39,998 nt of DNA from a virus: IMG/VR virus record IMGVR_UViG_3300024503_000516, positions 1 through 39,998 of that record; one strand, written 5' to 3'. Positions 17,376-24,222 of the stretch are shown piece by piece. Under the pieces are notes generated by a model. The model did not search any database. It worked only from the letters and a program-made list of their open reading frames with translations, and was not told the DNA's origin. The position numbers were made by a program, and so were the translations under genes. Numbering within the stretch: position 1 is the stretch's first letter; every line of letters starts with the position of its first letter.

Positions 17376-17732
17376 TCACTCTCTCAGGAATACTTCAAAC
17401 ACAATAGGCGTATTGTCCTGCTCGATTTTGCGCACCTCAACCACCTGCATAATGCGGCTAGATACAGTCACCTGATCAGACACTGCAGGCTCGTAGGCAA
17501 GATCAGCGGCGGCGATTGTGAGCTTCTTATCGGTGCTCTTTACCAGATCGTTGATCTCGCGCTCAATCACATCTTCAAGCACGCCACGCACAACGGTTTC
17601 CGATGCTGTTGGTGTTGCCACGCCTGTGGTTGGGTTGTAAGCGCCGGTGGTAATACGTCGGATGGTGACTTGGCCACCAAATTTCAGCATCAGCTTGCTG
17701 GCGGTCTTCCGCAATGAGGTTGCAAGTGCCAT
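17376..17732 (-). CDS. Head closure/head-tail adaptor protein (118 aa)
   Basis: A small beta-rich protein with VTIRRITTGAYNPTTG, then a VSSRIMQVVEVRKIEQD segment and a strand ending FEVFLRE. Size, fold pattern and position between the paralogue cluster and the gp10-like gene fit the head closure (SPP1 gp16-type) family. It would bind under the connector ring and accept the tail. Confidence 0.7.
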   Translation of the reverse strand: MALATSLRKTASKLMLKFGGQVTIRRITTGAYNPTTGVATPTASETVVRGVLEDVIEREINDLVKSTDKKLTIAAADLAYEPAVSDQVTVSSRIMQVVEVRKIEQDNTPIVFEVFLRE

Positions 17733-17986
17733 CAGATTTTGTAGGCGATGCAGGCGCCGTTTGTAAGTTTGATACTGGTGAAATAACCAGTCAGGTGAGC
17801 ACCGGAATCAATGGCAGCACCGGCAAAATTATTGTCGATCACGTTGGTCGAAATGATCGCGTCAACCGTGCTGTTTTCGTAGAAGTCGATATGACTAAAC
17901 CTGCCGGTATGGGCAACAGTGTCGGTAATCACCTCGGCGCCAACCGCGTAGTCAACAACAGATGCGCCGCCCCGTGCTTTTGCCAT
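17732..17986 (-). CDS. IAYKI-ending paralogue 3 of 3 (84 aa)
   Basis: Last of three tandem related genes. It shares the pattern Y-x-[VI]-G-[A]-E near residue 15, DTVAHTGRF, and a GYFTSIKLTNG...IAYKI end with its two neighbours. Predicted as a compact beta-domain. The ends match those of the others, with only two bases between this start and the previous stop. The function is unknown; a decoration or neck fibre protein is possible from its place among head-tail genes. Confidence 0.8.
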   Translation of the reverse strand: MAKARGGASVVDYAVGAEVITDTVAHTGRFSHIDFYENSTVDAIISTNVIDNNFAGAAIDSGAHLTGYFTSIKLTNGACIAYKI

Positions 17987-17988
17987 GA

Positions 17989-18243
17989 TCAGATCTTGTA
18001 GGCAATGACAGCGCCAGCCGAAGCCAGCGTAAACGCGGTAAAGACGCCTTGCAGTTCAAACCCAGCCGGGAACGATTCACCAACCAAAGTATTGCCCGTG
18101 TAGTTCTGCGCTGTGATGGCAGTGAACGACGTATTGTTTTTGGCGATCACGATGCGATCCCACCGGCCAGTCTTTGCCGCAGTGGTATTCACAAAGTCGG
18201 CACCGATGCTGTAGCTCGGATCAATGCTGTTGGTGTTGGCCAT
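17989..18243 (-). CDS. IAYKI-ending paralogue 2 of 3 (84 aa)
   Basis: Shares YSIGADFVNTTAAKTGRW and FTAFTLASAGAVIAYKI with its neighbours, about the same length and clearly the same fold. The middle portion is the most diverged part, as in proteins with a conserved frame and variable loops. Two-base spacing on each side supports one transcript and coupled translation. No function is recognised. Confidence 0.8.
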   Translation of the reverse strand: MANTNSIDPSYSIGADFVNTTAAKTGRWDRIVIAKNNTSFTAITAQNYTGNTLVGESFPAGFELQGVFTAFTLASAGAVIAYKI

Positions 18244-18245
18244 GA

Positions 18246-18488
18246 TCAGATCTTGTAGGCGACAATCTTGCCGGATGCCAGTGTCACACTGGTGAATACG
18301 CCTTCAATGCTGTCGCCTGCGGTAAGAGGCACAGAGGTGAAGGTATTGCCGCTGGCGTTCTGCACAGTGGCTGTACTGATCACGGCATCGGCCAAGGCAT
18401 ACAGCTTGTAAAACCGGCCGGTGTGAGCAGCAGTATCACTGATGTACTCAAAACCAATGTTGTAGGAGTCGCTATCGGCCATGTTCAA
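18246..18488 (-). CDS. IAYKI-ending paralogue 1 of 3 (80 aa)
   Basis: First of the tandem set: YNIGFEYISDTAAHTGRF, then GNTFTSVPLTAGDSIEGVFT and a KIVAYKI end. The ATG overlaps the stop of the connector gene by four bases. The GN-T-F and FTS..LASG motifs are shared with the second copy, showing ancient tandem duplication with strong divergence. Possibly a small structural protein exposed at the neck or on the capsid; no proof in the sequence. Confidence 0.8.
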   Translation of the reverse strand: MNMADSDSYNIGFEYISDTAAHTGRFYKLYALADAVISTATVQNASGNTFTSVPLTAGDSIEGVFTSVTLASGKIVAYKI

Positions 18489-19051
18489 CTCCGTTTGATA
18501 GAAAAGTTGCCCGGTCCACTGATTCTAAGCCCGGTCAGATAGCGTTCAAACAACGGCGGCACACGATCAGCTCCGGTGGCCATGCTGCTGGCGCCCGCAG
18601 ACTCCACACGCAATGTGCCGATCTGAACCGACTTGTAATCTTCAATGCCGCTCAGGCCCATGCCGTCTTTGTTGTTGTTCAGGTAAACGGCGAGAACGAC
18701 CTGAGCCTTTTTGATCTGATCAGGAATTTCGGTGTCGGTGTAATAGTCCGTAGTGATGCGGAACGGGAACCCAACAGCGTACGTATTGATGTACGTGTCA
18801 GGCTTGCGCACGCCAGTACGCGGCCATTGCAAAGCTTGAGTATCGGTAGCCCGTGCGCCAAGAAAGCGTTCACGATCAAGGCGCTGCGTTGCGGTGTACA
18901 GCGCCCGATTCTTCTGATCGTTCGTGGCTGACGCCCAAGCGGCTACGTCATCGTCTTGAACGAAACCCTCAACTATCAGTTCAGCTGCCGCCAGTGTCAG
19001 GTAGGAATTTGCCGAGGCCCCACCAACAGTGGCGTCAATCGAGATGGCCAT
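18485..19051 (-). CDS. DnaT-like head-tail connector protein (188 aa)
   Basis: Starts MAISIDATVGGASANSYLTL and contains DDDVAAWASATNDQKNRALYTATQRLDR, a helical unit typical of the DnaT-like/gp6-type adaptor family in phages. It is followed by a LQWPRTG segment (a hallmark) and a hydrophobic helix QVVLAVYL. These adaptors form the ring below the portal. The gene overlaps the upstream basic gene by 17 bases and the downstream paralogue by four. Confidence 0.82.
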   Translation of the reverse strand: MAISIDATVGGASANSYLTLAAAELIVEGFVQDDDVAAWASATNDQKNRALYTATQRLDRERFLGARATDTQALQWPRTGVRKPDTYINTYAVGFPFRITTDYYTDTEIPDQIKKAQVVLAVYLNNNKDGMGLSGIEDYKSVQIGTLRVESAGASSMATGADRVPPLFERYLTGLRISGPGNFSIKRS

Positions 19052-19193
19052 CGGTGGGCTCCACTTTGGACTTCACAGTGCGACGCTTTTTAGGCGCCGG
19101 CTCTTCTGTATCAAGTTTAGGTGCAGTTTCTTGATCTTGGATCTTGTTGGCCGCTTTGTTCTCTTGGCGCCTGCGGAAAGCAAAAAGTCCGAT
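19035..19193 (-). CDS. Small basic/acidic protein, apparent ATC start (52 aa)
   Basis: The frame reads xGLFAFRRRQENK, then a Glu/Pro-rich region and APKKRRTVKSK. A strong SD (GGGAG, 19205-19201) lies seven bases before an ATC at 19193-19191, a position where ATG would be expected; an in-frame ATC precedes it. The only in-frame ATG is far upstream at 19283, overlapping the opposing HNH gene and lacking an SD. Position before the connector and composition resemble short disordered genes found there in other phages, from memory. Either ATC is used or the start was lost by mutation. Confidence 0.5.
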   Translation of the reverse strand: MGLFAFRRRQENKAANKIQDQETAPKLDTEEPAPKKRRTVKSKVEPTDGHLD

Positions 19194-19270
19194 GATCTTG
19201 CTCCCTTGCTGTAAAATTGTTGGGCTGGCGAGTTGGCGCTCCCAGCCTTGCGCACCCTGCTCGGAACAGG

Positions 19271-19768
19271 ATGAGAACTCCATTATGGCTTGCGGGCCAA
19301 ACCTTTGGCAATTGGACTGTCATTGGTGACGCACCAATAAAGCGAACAATGCCTAACGGGGCCAAGCGTTGTTATTGGCTGTGCCGCTGTGTGTGCGGTA
19401 GACAAAGGGAAATTCAAGGAACTTCCTTGAAACGTGGACGTTCAAAGTCTTGCGGATGCGTTGCCGGTGTTCCGCGATATGAATTTCACGGATTAAGCGC
19501 AATACCTGAGTATCGGATTTGGCAAGGCATGAGAGAGCGTTGCAACAACCCAAACCACGCCGCATTTCGTTACTACGGAGGCTCGGGCGTAAAGGTTTGT
19601 CAGAGATGGGAAAGTTTTACCGCATTCATTGAAGATATGGGCCCTAGACCGGGGCAAACAACACTGGACAGAATTGACCCATATGGAAATTATGAGCCTC
19701 AAAATTGCCGTTGGGCGACTTGGACAATTCAAGCCTCAAATAAACGCAAACATAAAAAAGAGGGGTAA
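19271..19768 (+). CDS. HNH-like homing endonuclease (165 aa)
   Basis: ATG at 19271 is preferred over a TTG at 19217, because the recognisable fold begins eight residues later with AGQTFGNWTVIG. Cys-rich block C34, C38, C40, C42, then C61-G-C63, is followed by PEYRIWQGMRERC, a YYGGSGVKVC block and TLDRIDPYGNYEPQNCRWAT. These are hallmarks of a phage-borne HNH-like nuclease family. It is transcribed against the capsid and connector genes between which it sits, as expected for a mobile homing gene. Its stop lies inside the loop of the capsid terminator. Confidence 0.85.
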   Translation: MRTPLWLAGQTFGNWTVIGDAPIKRTMPNGAKRCYWLCRCVCGRQREIQGTSLKRGRSKSCGCVAGVPRYEFHGLSAIPEYRIWQGMRERCNNPNHAAFRYYGGSGVKVCQRWESFTAFIEDMGPRPGQTTLDRIDPYGNYEPQNCRWATWTIQASNKRKHKKEG

Positions 19769-19777
19769 AAACCCCTC
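19754..19777 (-). terminator. Rho-independent terminator after capsid genes
   Basis: On the leftward strand a perfect stem GAGGGG/CCCCTC (19760-19777) is followed by six T. It lies just downstream of the decoration gene and overlaps the 3' end of the opposing HNH gene. It should separate abundant capsid mRNA from the connector genes. Confidence 0.85.
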
Positions 19778-19800
19778 CGTTGTTTCGCCTGAAAAATCAA

Positions 19801-20169
19801 TCAGGCAGCAGCTGCCTTGATCACAGCAAAGTTGAGCACCACAGCTTCGCCAGCGGTAGAACCAACGTTGGAAACAGTGATCTCAAAGCTGCCGGCGGCA
19901 GTGGCGGTCACGAAAGGCAGGTACTTACCAGTGGTAGCACCAGACTTGACCGAAACCAGCACAACATCAGTCGCGGCCACTTCGCTGTTGGTCACCGTGA
20001 AGGAAACCTCAGCGTCGCCGGCAAGCGAAGCGTTGTGCATGGTGATGGCGCCACAGGGCTTATTCAGCGTGACGCCAGTGGACTTGCTGGTGGCCTGGGT
20101 AACAGCACCGCCAGTACCGCTGACATAGCCAATCGACTTGCCTGCGGTTACTTCAAAAAGGGAAGCCAT
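19801..20169 (-). CDS. Putative capsid decoration/head fibre protein (122 aa)
   Basis: Small beta-rich protein with SIGYVSGTGGAVTQATSKSTG near the start, then ITMHNASLAGDAEVSFTVTN and an AVVLNFAVIK end. This pattern recurs in proteins encoded next to the major capsid gene in many phages. It lies directly after the capsid gene and before a strong terminator, so it is probably made in large amounts. A role in stabilising or decorating the capsid surface is inferred. Confidence 0.72.
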   Translation of the reverse strand: MASLFEVTAGKSIGYVSGTGGAVTQATSKSTGVTLNKPCGAITMHNASLAGDAEVSFTVTNSEVAATDVVLVSVKSGATTGKYLPFVTATAAGSFEITVSNVGSTAGEAVVLNFAVIKAAAA

Positions 20170-20184
20170 GGTTAGTTGCTCCTA

Positions 20185-21201
20185 TCAGTCGTAATTGGAG
20201 CTGACCGAAGCACGCACGATGCCAATGTTCTTGGTTTCGTACACCTTGCTCCAGTTACCTACCGTGGCCAGTTGAGCGCGGGTGGGGTTCGTGGTGGTCA
20301 CGGCCCACTTTGCACCAACCGGGTGGTAGATGTAGTGCATGTCCAGAGACATTGCATCACTCTTGGCGAGGATGTCTCTATCTGTCTCTGTCCTCATGCT
20401 CGCTTGCTCTCCCGTGGCGATTGCGCCATTGGTGAAGAAATAAGCGGCATAAACACCACCGGAATTGGTGATGTCATCGGACACAATCACGCGCATACCC
20501 ATGTAGGTGGGAACGCGATAGTCGGCGCTGTAGGCAGAAGCCACAGAACCACCGAATGCGTCAGGCATGGAGGTATCGGGAGTGATACCCAGATCCGAAG
20601 CCAGGACATAATCAATGGCCTTGCGCTCAACAAGGTCGTAATAGCAAGCACTGTGCAGAGCCACAGCAGCGAGCTTTTCGCCTTGATCACCAAGCAGTGC
20701 ACGGGCCTTAGCCACGTGGCGGGGGCTCAGAGCGGTTTGGGTGCTGGTATCGAAGCGCAGGGCATCGAAGGCAGGGGAATCGCCACCGGTCAGGGCGCCG
20801 AACACACCTTCCAGACACTTGTACAGGTCAGCCTGCTGCTGGTTAGCAACGTACTCACCAACTTTGGCGCCGATGGCAGCCATGGGGTCGGAACCTGCAG
20901 CCAGAGCAGCAAGGTCGCGGGCCTCAAAGGCACGGCCACGGTGCAGGATCACGCCAATTTGCTTATCAGCAGTGATCTTGCCAGGGGTGAGGCTGGTGGA
21001 ATCAGTGAGAACTTCCAGATCGCCAGACAGGTTGGCTTTCCAGAAAGGAACATTCACGAAATCGCCGCCTTCGGTTGCATTGAGTTCAGCCATGGGCTGA
21101 GCAACACCACTCGCCAGAAAGGCGTTTTTCTGGGTGCTTTGCTCAATGACGTAGGGCGTAAAAATTTCGGGAATGATCACATCGGAGCGAAGAGTCGCCA
21201 C
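20185..21201 (-). CDS. Major capsid protein (338 aa)
   Basis: Starts MATLRSDVIIPEIFTPYVIE, with FVNVPFWKANLSGD near residue 50 and LTPGKITADKQIGVILHRGR, then a SDP-x-AAIGAKVGEYVA spine helix. Later segments include YKCLEGVFGAL and DYRVPTYMGMRVIVSDD. These fit HK97-fold major capsid proteins of the type preceded by a separate scaffold gene. The protein forms the icosahedral shell. It follows the scaffold gene and is paired with the decoration candidate. Confidence 0.93.
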   Translation of the reverse strand: MATLRSDVIIPEIFTPYVIEQSTQKNAFLASGVAQPMAELNATEGGDFVNVPFWKANLSGDLEVLTDSTSLTPGKITADKQIGVILHRGRAFEARDLAALAAGSDPMAAIGAKVGEYVANQQQADLYKCLEGVFGALTGGDSPAFDALRFDTSTQTALSPRHVAKARALLGDQGEKLAAVALHSACYYDLVERKAIDYVLASDLGITPDTSMPDAFGGSVASAYSADYRVPTYMGMRVIVSDDITNSGGVYAAYFFTNGAIATGEQASMRTETDRDILAKSDAMSLDMHYIYHPVGAKWAVTTTNPTRAQLATVGNWSKVYETKNIGIVRASVSSNYD

Positions 21202-21283
21202 GGTGAAAACTCCAAAATTGATTTACGGTGCGGGCGTAACCCAATGACGGACGGCGTAGCCATTCACGTCTAACGGTTACATA

Positions 21284-21979
21284 TTAAGCATTGTTTGCGG
21301 CAGCCTTCAACCGTTCGTATAAATCACGGTCAGTGCGATACAGCCTGGATTGTTCCGTGAGGTTGAAGTATTCACGGGTGAACGGGTTTTTGGTGCCGGC
21401 CGGCACTTCGCCAGAGCTTGCACGAGCGCCGACAGGTGCGCCGGAACCTTTGACCGTCGGTGCCTTGAACAGGTAACCGCGTTCAGCCTTCAGGCGTTCT
21501 ACCCACTGATCCATGGGCACCTCGTTGTAGCCATCAACAGCTACGGGGTTGCCGTGTTCGTCAAGCTTGAGTTGATCGCGTACCAAGCGCAGTGCATCGT
21601 GTGGATTGTGGGCACCCTGCTCGGCAAGGATTGCCACCACGCGATTGTCCAGTTGATTAACGGTCAGCTTCGATTCAAGTTCAGCAATGCGCTTTTTGTA
21701 GCCATCCTCGCGCTCTTGAAATTGCTGAGCGTATTGCTTCAGGGCCTCTTCGTACTTGCCCTTTGACTCAAGCTCTTCCTGTTCTTTCTTTCGCTTGAAT
21801 TCCAACAGCTCCTGAACATCAATGCCGTCAGGAATTGCTGGCGCCTTTTCTTTCTGTTCCTTAAGTTTGCCGATCAGCTCAAAGTTCTTGCGTTCTAAGC
21901 CTTCAATGCTTCGCTTGAGCTTTTCCAGTTCGTCGTTGCTTGCAGTCTGCGTAGCTTCCTGCAGTTGTTCGTCAGACAT
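21284..21979 (-). CDS. Scaffold protein (231 aa)
   Basis: Very charged and helical. Residues 15-125 form coiled coils rich in Glu, Lys and Leu (for example ELEKLKRSIEGLERKNFEL). The C-terminal part is disordered with Gly/Pro/Ala residues, followed by a helical end near LYERLKAAANNA, which may bind the coat. It lies directly upstream of the capsid gene, which is the usual place for a scaffold. No protease domain was found, so the scaffold probably leaves without cleavage. Confidence 0.85.
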   Translation of the reverse strand: MSDEQLQEATQTASNDELEKLKRSIEGLERKNFELIGKLKEQKEKAPAIPDGIDVQELLEFKRKKEQEELESKGKYEEALKQYAQQFQEREDGYKKRIAELESKLTVNQLDNRVVAILAEQGAHNPHDALRLVRDQLKLDEHGNPVAVDGYNEVPMDQWVERLKAERGYLFKAPTVKGSGAPVGARASSGEVPAGTKNPFTREYFNLTEQSRLYRTDRDLYERLKAAANNA

Positions 21980-22036
21980 TGTGACCCGTAGGGTTTACCA
22001 CCAAACTGTATAAGTAAAAGATGCTTTTTGCACGTC

Positions 22037-22231
22037 ATGTCCCGGCGTGAGTGGGATACACCGATCCGTGAGCCGTGGAACCCCGTGATCTACCAGATGC
22101 TGAAGGCGATTGACCTGCACACACAGGCTTATCTGAAGACCGGCGACAGATGGCACGCGGAGAATGCCAACGCGTTGCGTAAGTACGTGGCAGAACTAAA
22201 AGACCGAATCCACAAGGCTGAGCGAGGCTAA
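22037..22231 (+). CDS. Small rightward protein in late region (64 aa)
   Basis: ATG at 22037; a TTG three codons upstream is possible. The product reads MSRREWDTPIREPWNPVIYQ and continues with helical Ala/Glu/Lys segments ending in LKDRIHKAERG. Codon-like composition and resemblance to short phage proteins I recall support a real gene. It is transcribed against the late genes and its end overlaps the opposing 64-residue gene by four bases. The function is unknown. Confidence 0.6.
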   Translation: MSRREWDTPIREPWNPVIYQMLKAIDLHTQAYLKTGDRWHAENANALRKYVAELKDRIHKAERG

Positions 22232-22422
22232 TCTTCGTCGTCTTCGTCGTCTTCGTCGTCACCCTCAGTGCAGGTAATCACCTCAACGCCTTCGGCAAGG
22301 CGACCCATCAATGCACCAAGACCCTCAGGTGAATTGGGCACTGGGAACAGGAATCGGCCCTCAATCAGGCCATCGGCACACTTGAGGTAGGTGCAGCTCC
22401 CTTCCCAGATCTTGCCTTTCAC
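22228..22422 (-). CDS. Small protein with acidic tail (64 aa)
   Basis: Starts MKGKIWEGSCTYLKCADG and ends in a run of Asp/Glu (GDDEDDEDDED). The acidic tail could mimic DNA or bind a basic protein; three of its upstream neighbours are very basic. Its stop overlaps that of the opposing gene by four bases and its start overlaps the stop of the 55-residue gene. No family recognised. Confidence 0.6.
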   Translation of the reverse strand: MKGKIWEGSCTYLKCADGLIEGRFLFPVPNSPEGLGALMGRLAEGVEVITCTEGDDEDDEDDED

Positions 22423-22586
22423 TTTTTGGGCTTCCGTTTTTTGGCGGTTTTGGCGGCAGCCTTGAAGGCACCGGGATCAGGGTAGTCAGCTTCGCCACGG
22501 CGGGCTTTGCGTTCTTTAGATCCTGCCTCCATCCGTTTGCGCTTGGCGTTGATGTTGGCGTACAGGCCAGGTTTCTTTGCCGCCAT
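22419..22586 (-). CDS. Small Lys/Arg-rich protein, MAAKKPGLYANI type (55 aa)
   Basis: ATG at 22586-22584 overlaps the stop of the previous gene (TGATG) and the TGA is at 22421-22419. It begins MAAKKPGLYANINAKRKR and continues with GSKERKARRGEADYPDPGAF and a basic end. I recall this start in short phage proteins of unknown function encoded near head genes. The strong positive charge suggests nucleic-acid binding or packing with DNA in the capsid. Confidence 0.72.
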   Translation of the reverse strand: MAAKKPGLYANINAKRKRMEAGSKERKARRGEADYPDPGAFKAAAKTAKKRKPKK

Positions 22587-22771
22587 CACTTTTTACCTTT
22601 GGGTTTGCGAGCCTTGCCAGCTTCGGATAGAGCAATGGCGATGGCCTGTTTACGGCTTTTGACGGTTGGGCCTTTGCCGGGGCCTTGCTTGCCGCTTTTC
22701 AGCGTTCCGGCCTTGTACTCGCTCATCACCTTGCTGATTTTCTTCTCGGCTTTGGTCGGCTTCTTTGCCAT
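22586..22771 (-). CDS. DUF6496-like basic protein (61 aa)
   Basis: Helical and rich in Lys with KVMSEYKAGTLKSG, then VKSRKQAIAIALSEAGKARK, which is the signature of DUF6496. The ATG at 22771 is preferred; a GTG directly before it is possible. Proteins of this family are common in phages and bacteria and look nucleic-acid binding, but no function is established. It overlaps the upstream reading frame by about 122 bases and is coupled to the downstream basic gene. Confidence 0.72.
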   Translation of the reverse strand: MAKKPTKAEKKISKVMSEYKAGTLKSGKQGPGKGPTVKSRKQAIAIALSEAGKARKPKGKK

Positions 22772-22931
22772 CACGCCAGTCGGTAACTGCCATCAATTTA
22801 ATGCCGAGATCAGGCGTGAACCATCCTTCGTTCGTGTAGATGGCATTGATCCATGTTTCGCCAACCAAGGCGTATAACGGATCGCTGTAAACGTAGCCGT
22901 CGCGGAAATGCTTAAGGCTCGGGTTTTCCAT
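22650..22931 (-). CDS. Hypothetical protein with long 3' overlap (93 aa)
   Basis: The N-terminal 55 residues (MENPSLKHFRDGYVYSDPLY, Trp and Tyr rich) look like a real folded protein and start just inside the end of the Mu F-like gene. The last 35-40 residues are low complexity (Arg, Gln, Glu) and lie over the DUF6496-like gene in another frame. Either the overlap is tolerated, or a frameshift or sequencing error moved the stop. Function unknown. Confidence 0.5.
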   Translation of the reverse strand: MENPSLKHFRDGYVYSDPLYALVGETWINAIYTNEGWFTPDLGIKLMAVTDWRDGKEADQSREENQQGDERVQGRNAEKRQARPRQRPNRQKP

Positions 22932-24222
22932 ATCTCTGCTGTAGCTGTTTCAGGCTAACTTCGCTGCCGTCTTCGCGCACAAAGCGAGCAAGTGCCTGCT
23001 GTGGGCCTAGTTCTTTGCTGAGCTTTTCAAAGTACGGGAGGCGTGATTTACCCAGGACTTCGGCTTGATATTCCTTGGACTGGCGTTGCAGCCATTGCCC
23101 GTAGTTTGTGTCAGCTGAAACCTGACCGCCTTCTGCAGCGCGACGCGCAGGGCCGATCACTTCCTCAGGCGGACGCAGGCCAAGGGCGCGGTAGTCAACG
23201 ATTGGGATTGTGGTGCTACGGCAGTTGAAGTGCACCGGTGGCATTGGGCCTTCGCCGTACTTGAATTCCTTCCCGTCAAGGCTGCGGCAGATCGCTGAGG
23301 TGCGGCTGTCCAGCGTGGCAAGGTAACGGTACTTTTTGGTTACGTCTTGATTGGCGCGGTAGACCTGTTGGCTGGCTTCGTTGGCAACCTGCTGCACGCT
23401 CGTGCGAACAACGGTCAATACCTGATGATCAGCCATTTTGGTTAGCTCACCACCGGCTTGGGCCTGTTGCCGTGCGGTCTTGGCAAGTTGGCCAAACTCA
23501 AGGTTGCCGACCATGCGCCGAGCGATCTGCGGTGTCGGTTCACCTGACAAGATGCCGGTGCGCACGATGGTGTTAAACCGCTGGGACTGTGACTCGGCTA
23601 ATCCGCGAAACGCCTTTTGAACCACCTCGCCGTTAGGTAGTGTGATGGCTGCGCCTTGTGCTGCGGTCAGGTTGAACTGGCCCGTACCTGGCAACGTGAA
23701 GTTCAGATCTGTCGGATCAACGCCGGCGACACTGGCCGCAAAGTTTGGCGCAACCTCAACGGTGTTGACTGCCTGCTGAGCCACGACGCTGGGCTCAATG
23801 CCACGGCCACCAACTTCGCCACCGGCAACAGCAAGACGAAGCTGTTCAGTGACGAATTCCGTTTGCAGCTCAGCCAAGCCTTGAAGTTCACGGGAGGTAT
23901 AGGCAGTGCTGCGATCTGCCCAGCCGTCTAGCGATTCCTTGAGCTGAGCAAGAATGACGCGCAAACGCTGCGCCTGTACAGATGACGGGCTGACAATGCC
24001 TGCGCCTGCGGTTGCCTCACCGAAATCAATGCGCTTCAGATCGTCAACGGCGCTGATGATGATGGCGTTGTAATCCCGCACGATTTGCCGCGCAACAGCA
24101 TTACTGAAACGGTTCAGATCAATGGCGTTGCGGTAGATATTGGCAACAGGATTGCTGCGGTCAATCTTCCGCTTGAATTGCTCAACGTTGAGCAGGCGAG
24201 GTGTAACGCCCGATTGCGTCAT
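22912..24222 (-). CDS. Mu F-like head morphogenesis protein (436 aa)
   Basis: The N-terminal two thirds are mostly helical. A VRTSVQQVANEASQQVYRAN block is followed by LDSRTSAICRSLDGKEF, then PMPPVHFNCRSTTIP. These are the hallmark motifs of the Mu gpF/SPP1 gp7 family (PF04233). Family members attach to the portal and assist head assembly or genome ejection. The gene directly follows the portal gene with a four-base overlap, which is the typical arrangement. Confidence 0.88.
   Translation of the reverse strand: MTQSGVTPRLLNVEQFKRKIDRSNPVANIYRNAIDLNRFSNAVARQIVRDYNAIIISAVDDLKRIDFGEATAGAGIVSPSSVQAQRLRVILAQLKESLDGWADRSTAYTSRELQGLAELQTEFVTEQLRLAVAGGEVGGRGIEPSVVAQQAVNTVEVAPNFAASVAGVDPTDLNFTLPGTGQFNLTAAQGAAITLPNGEVVQKAFRGLAESQSQRFNTIVRTGILSGEPTPQIARRMVGNLEFGQLAKTARQQAQAGGELTKMADHQVLTVVRTSVQQVANEASQQVYRANQDVTKKYRYLATLDSRTSAICRSLDGKEFKYGEGPMPPVHFNCRSTTIPIVDYRALGLRPPEEVIGPARRAAEGGQVSADTNYGQWLQRQSKEYQAEVLGKSRLPYFEKLSKELGPQQALARFVREDGSEVSLKQLQQRYGKPEP

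Noticed and set aside
20176-21273. A 365-residue open frame on the plus strand, antisense to the major capsid gene.
   Set aside because: It is rich in His, Gly and Val without domain features and mirrors the codon bias of the capsid gene, which explains the long open antisense frame.
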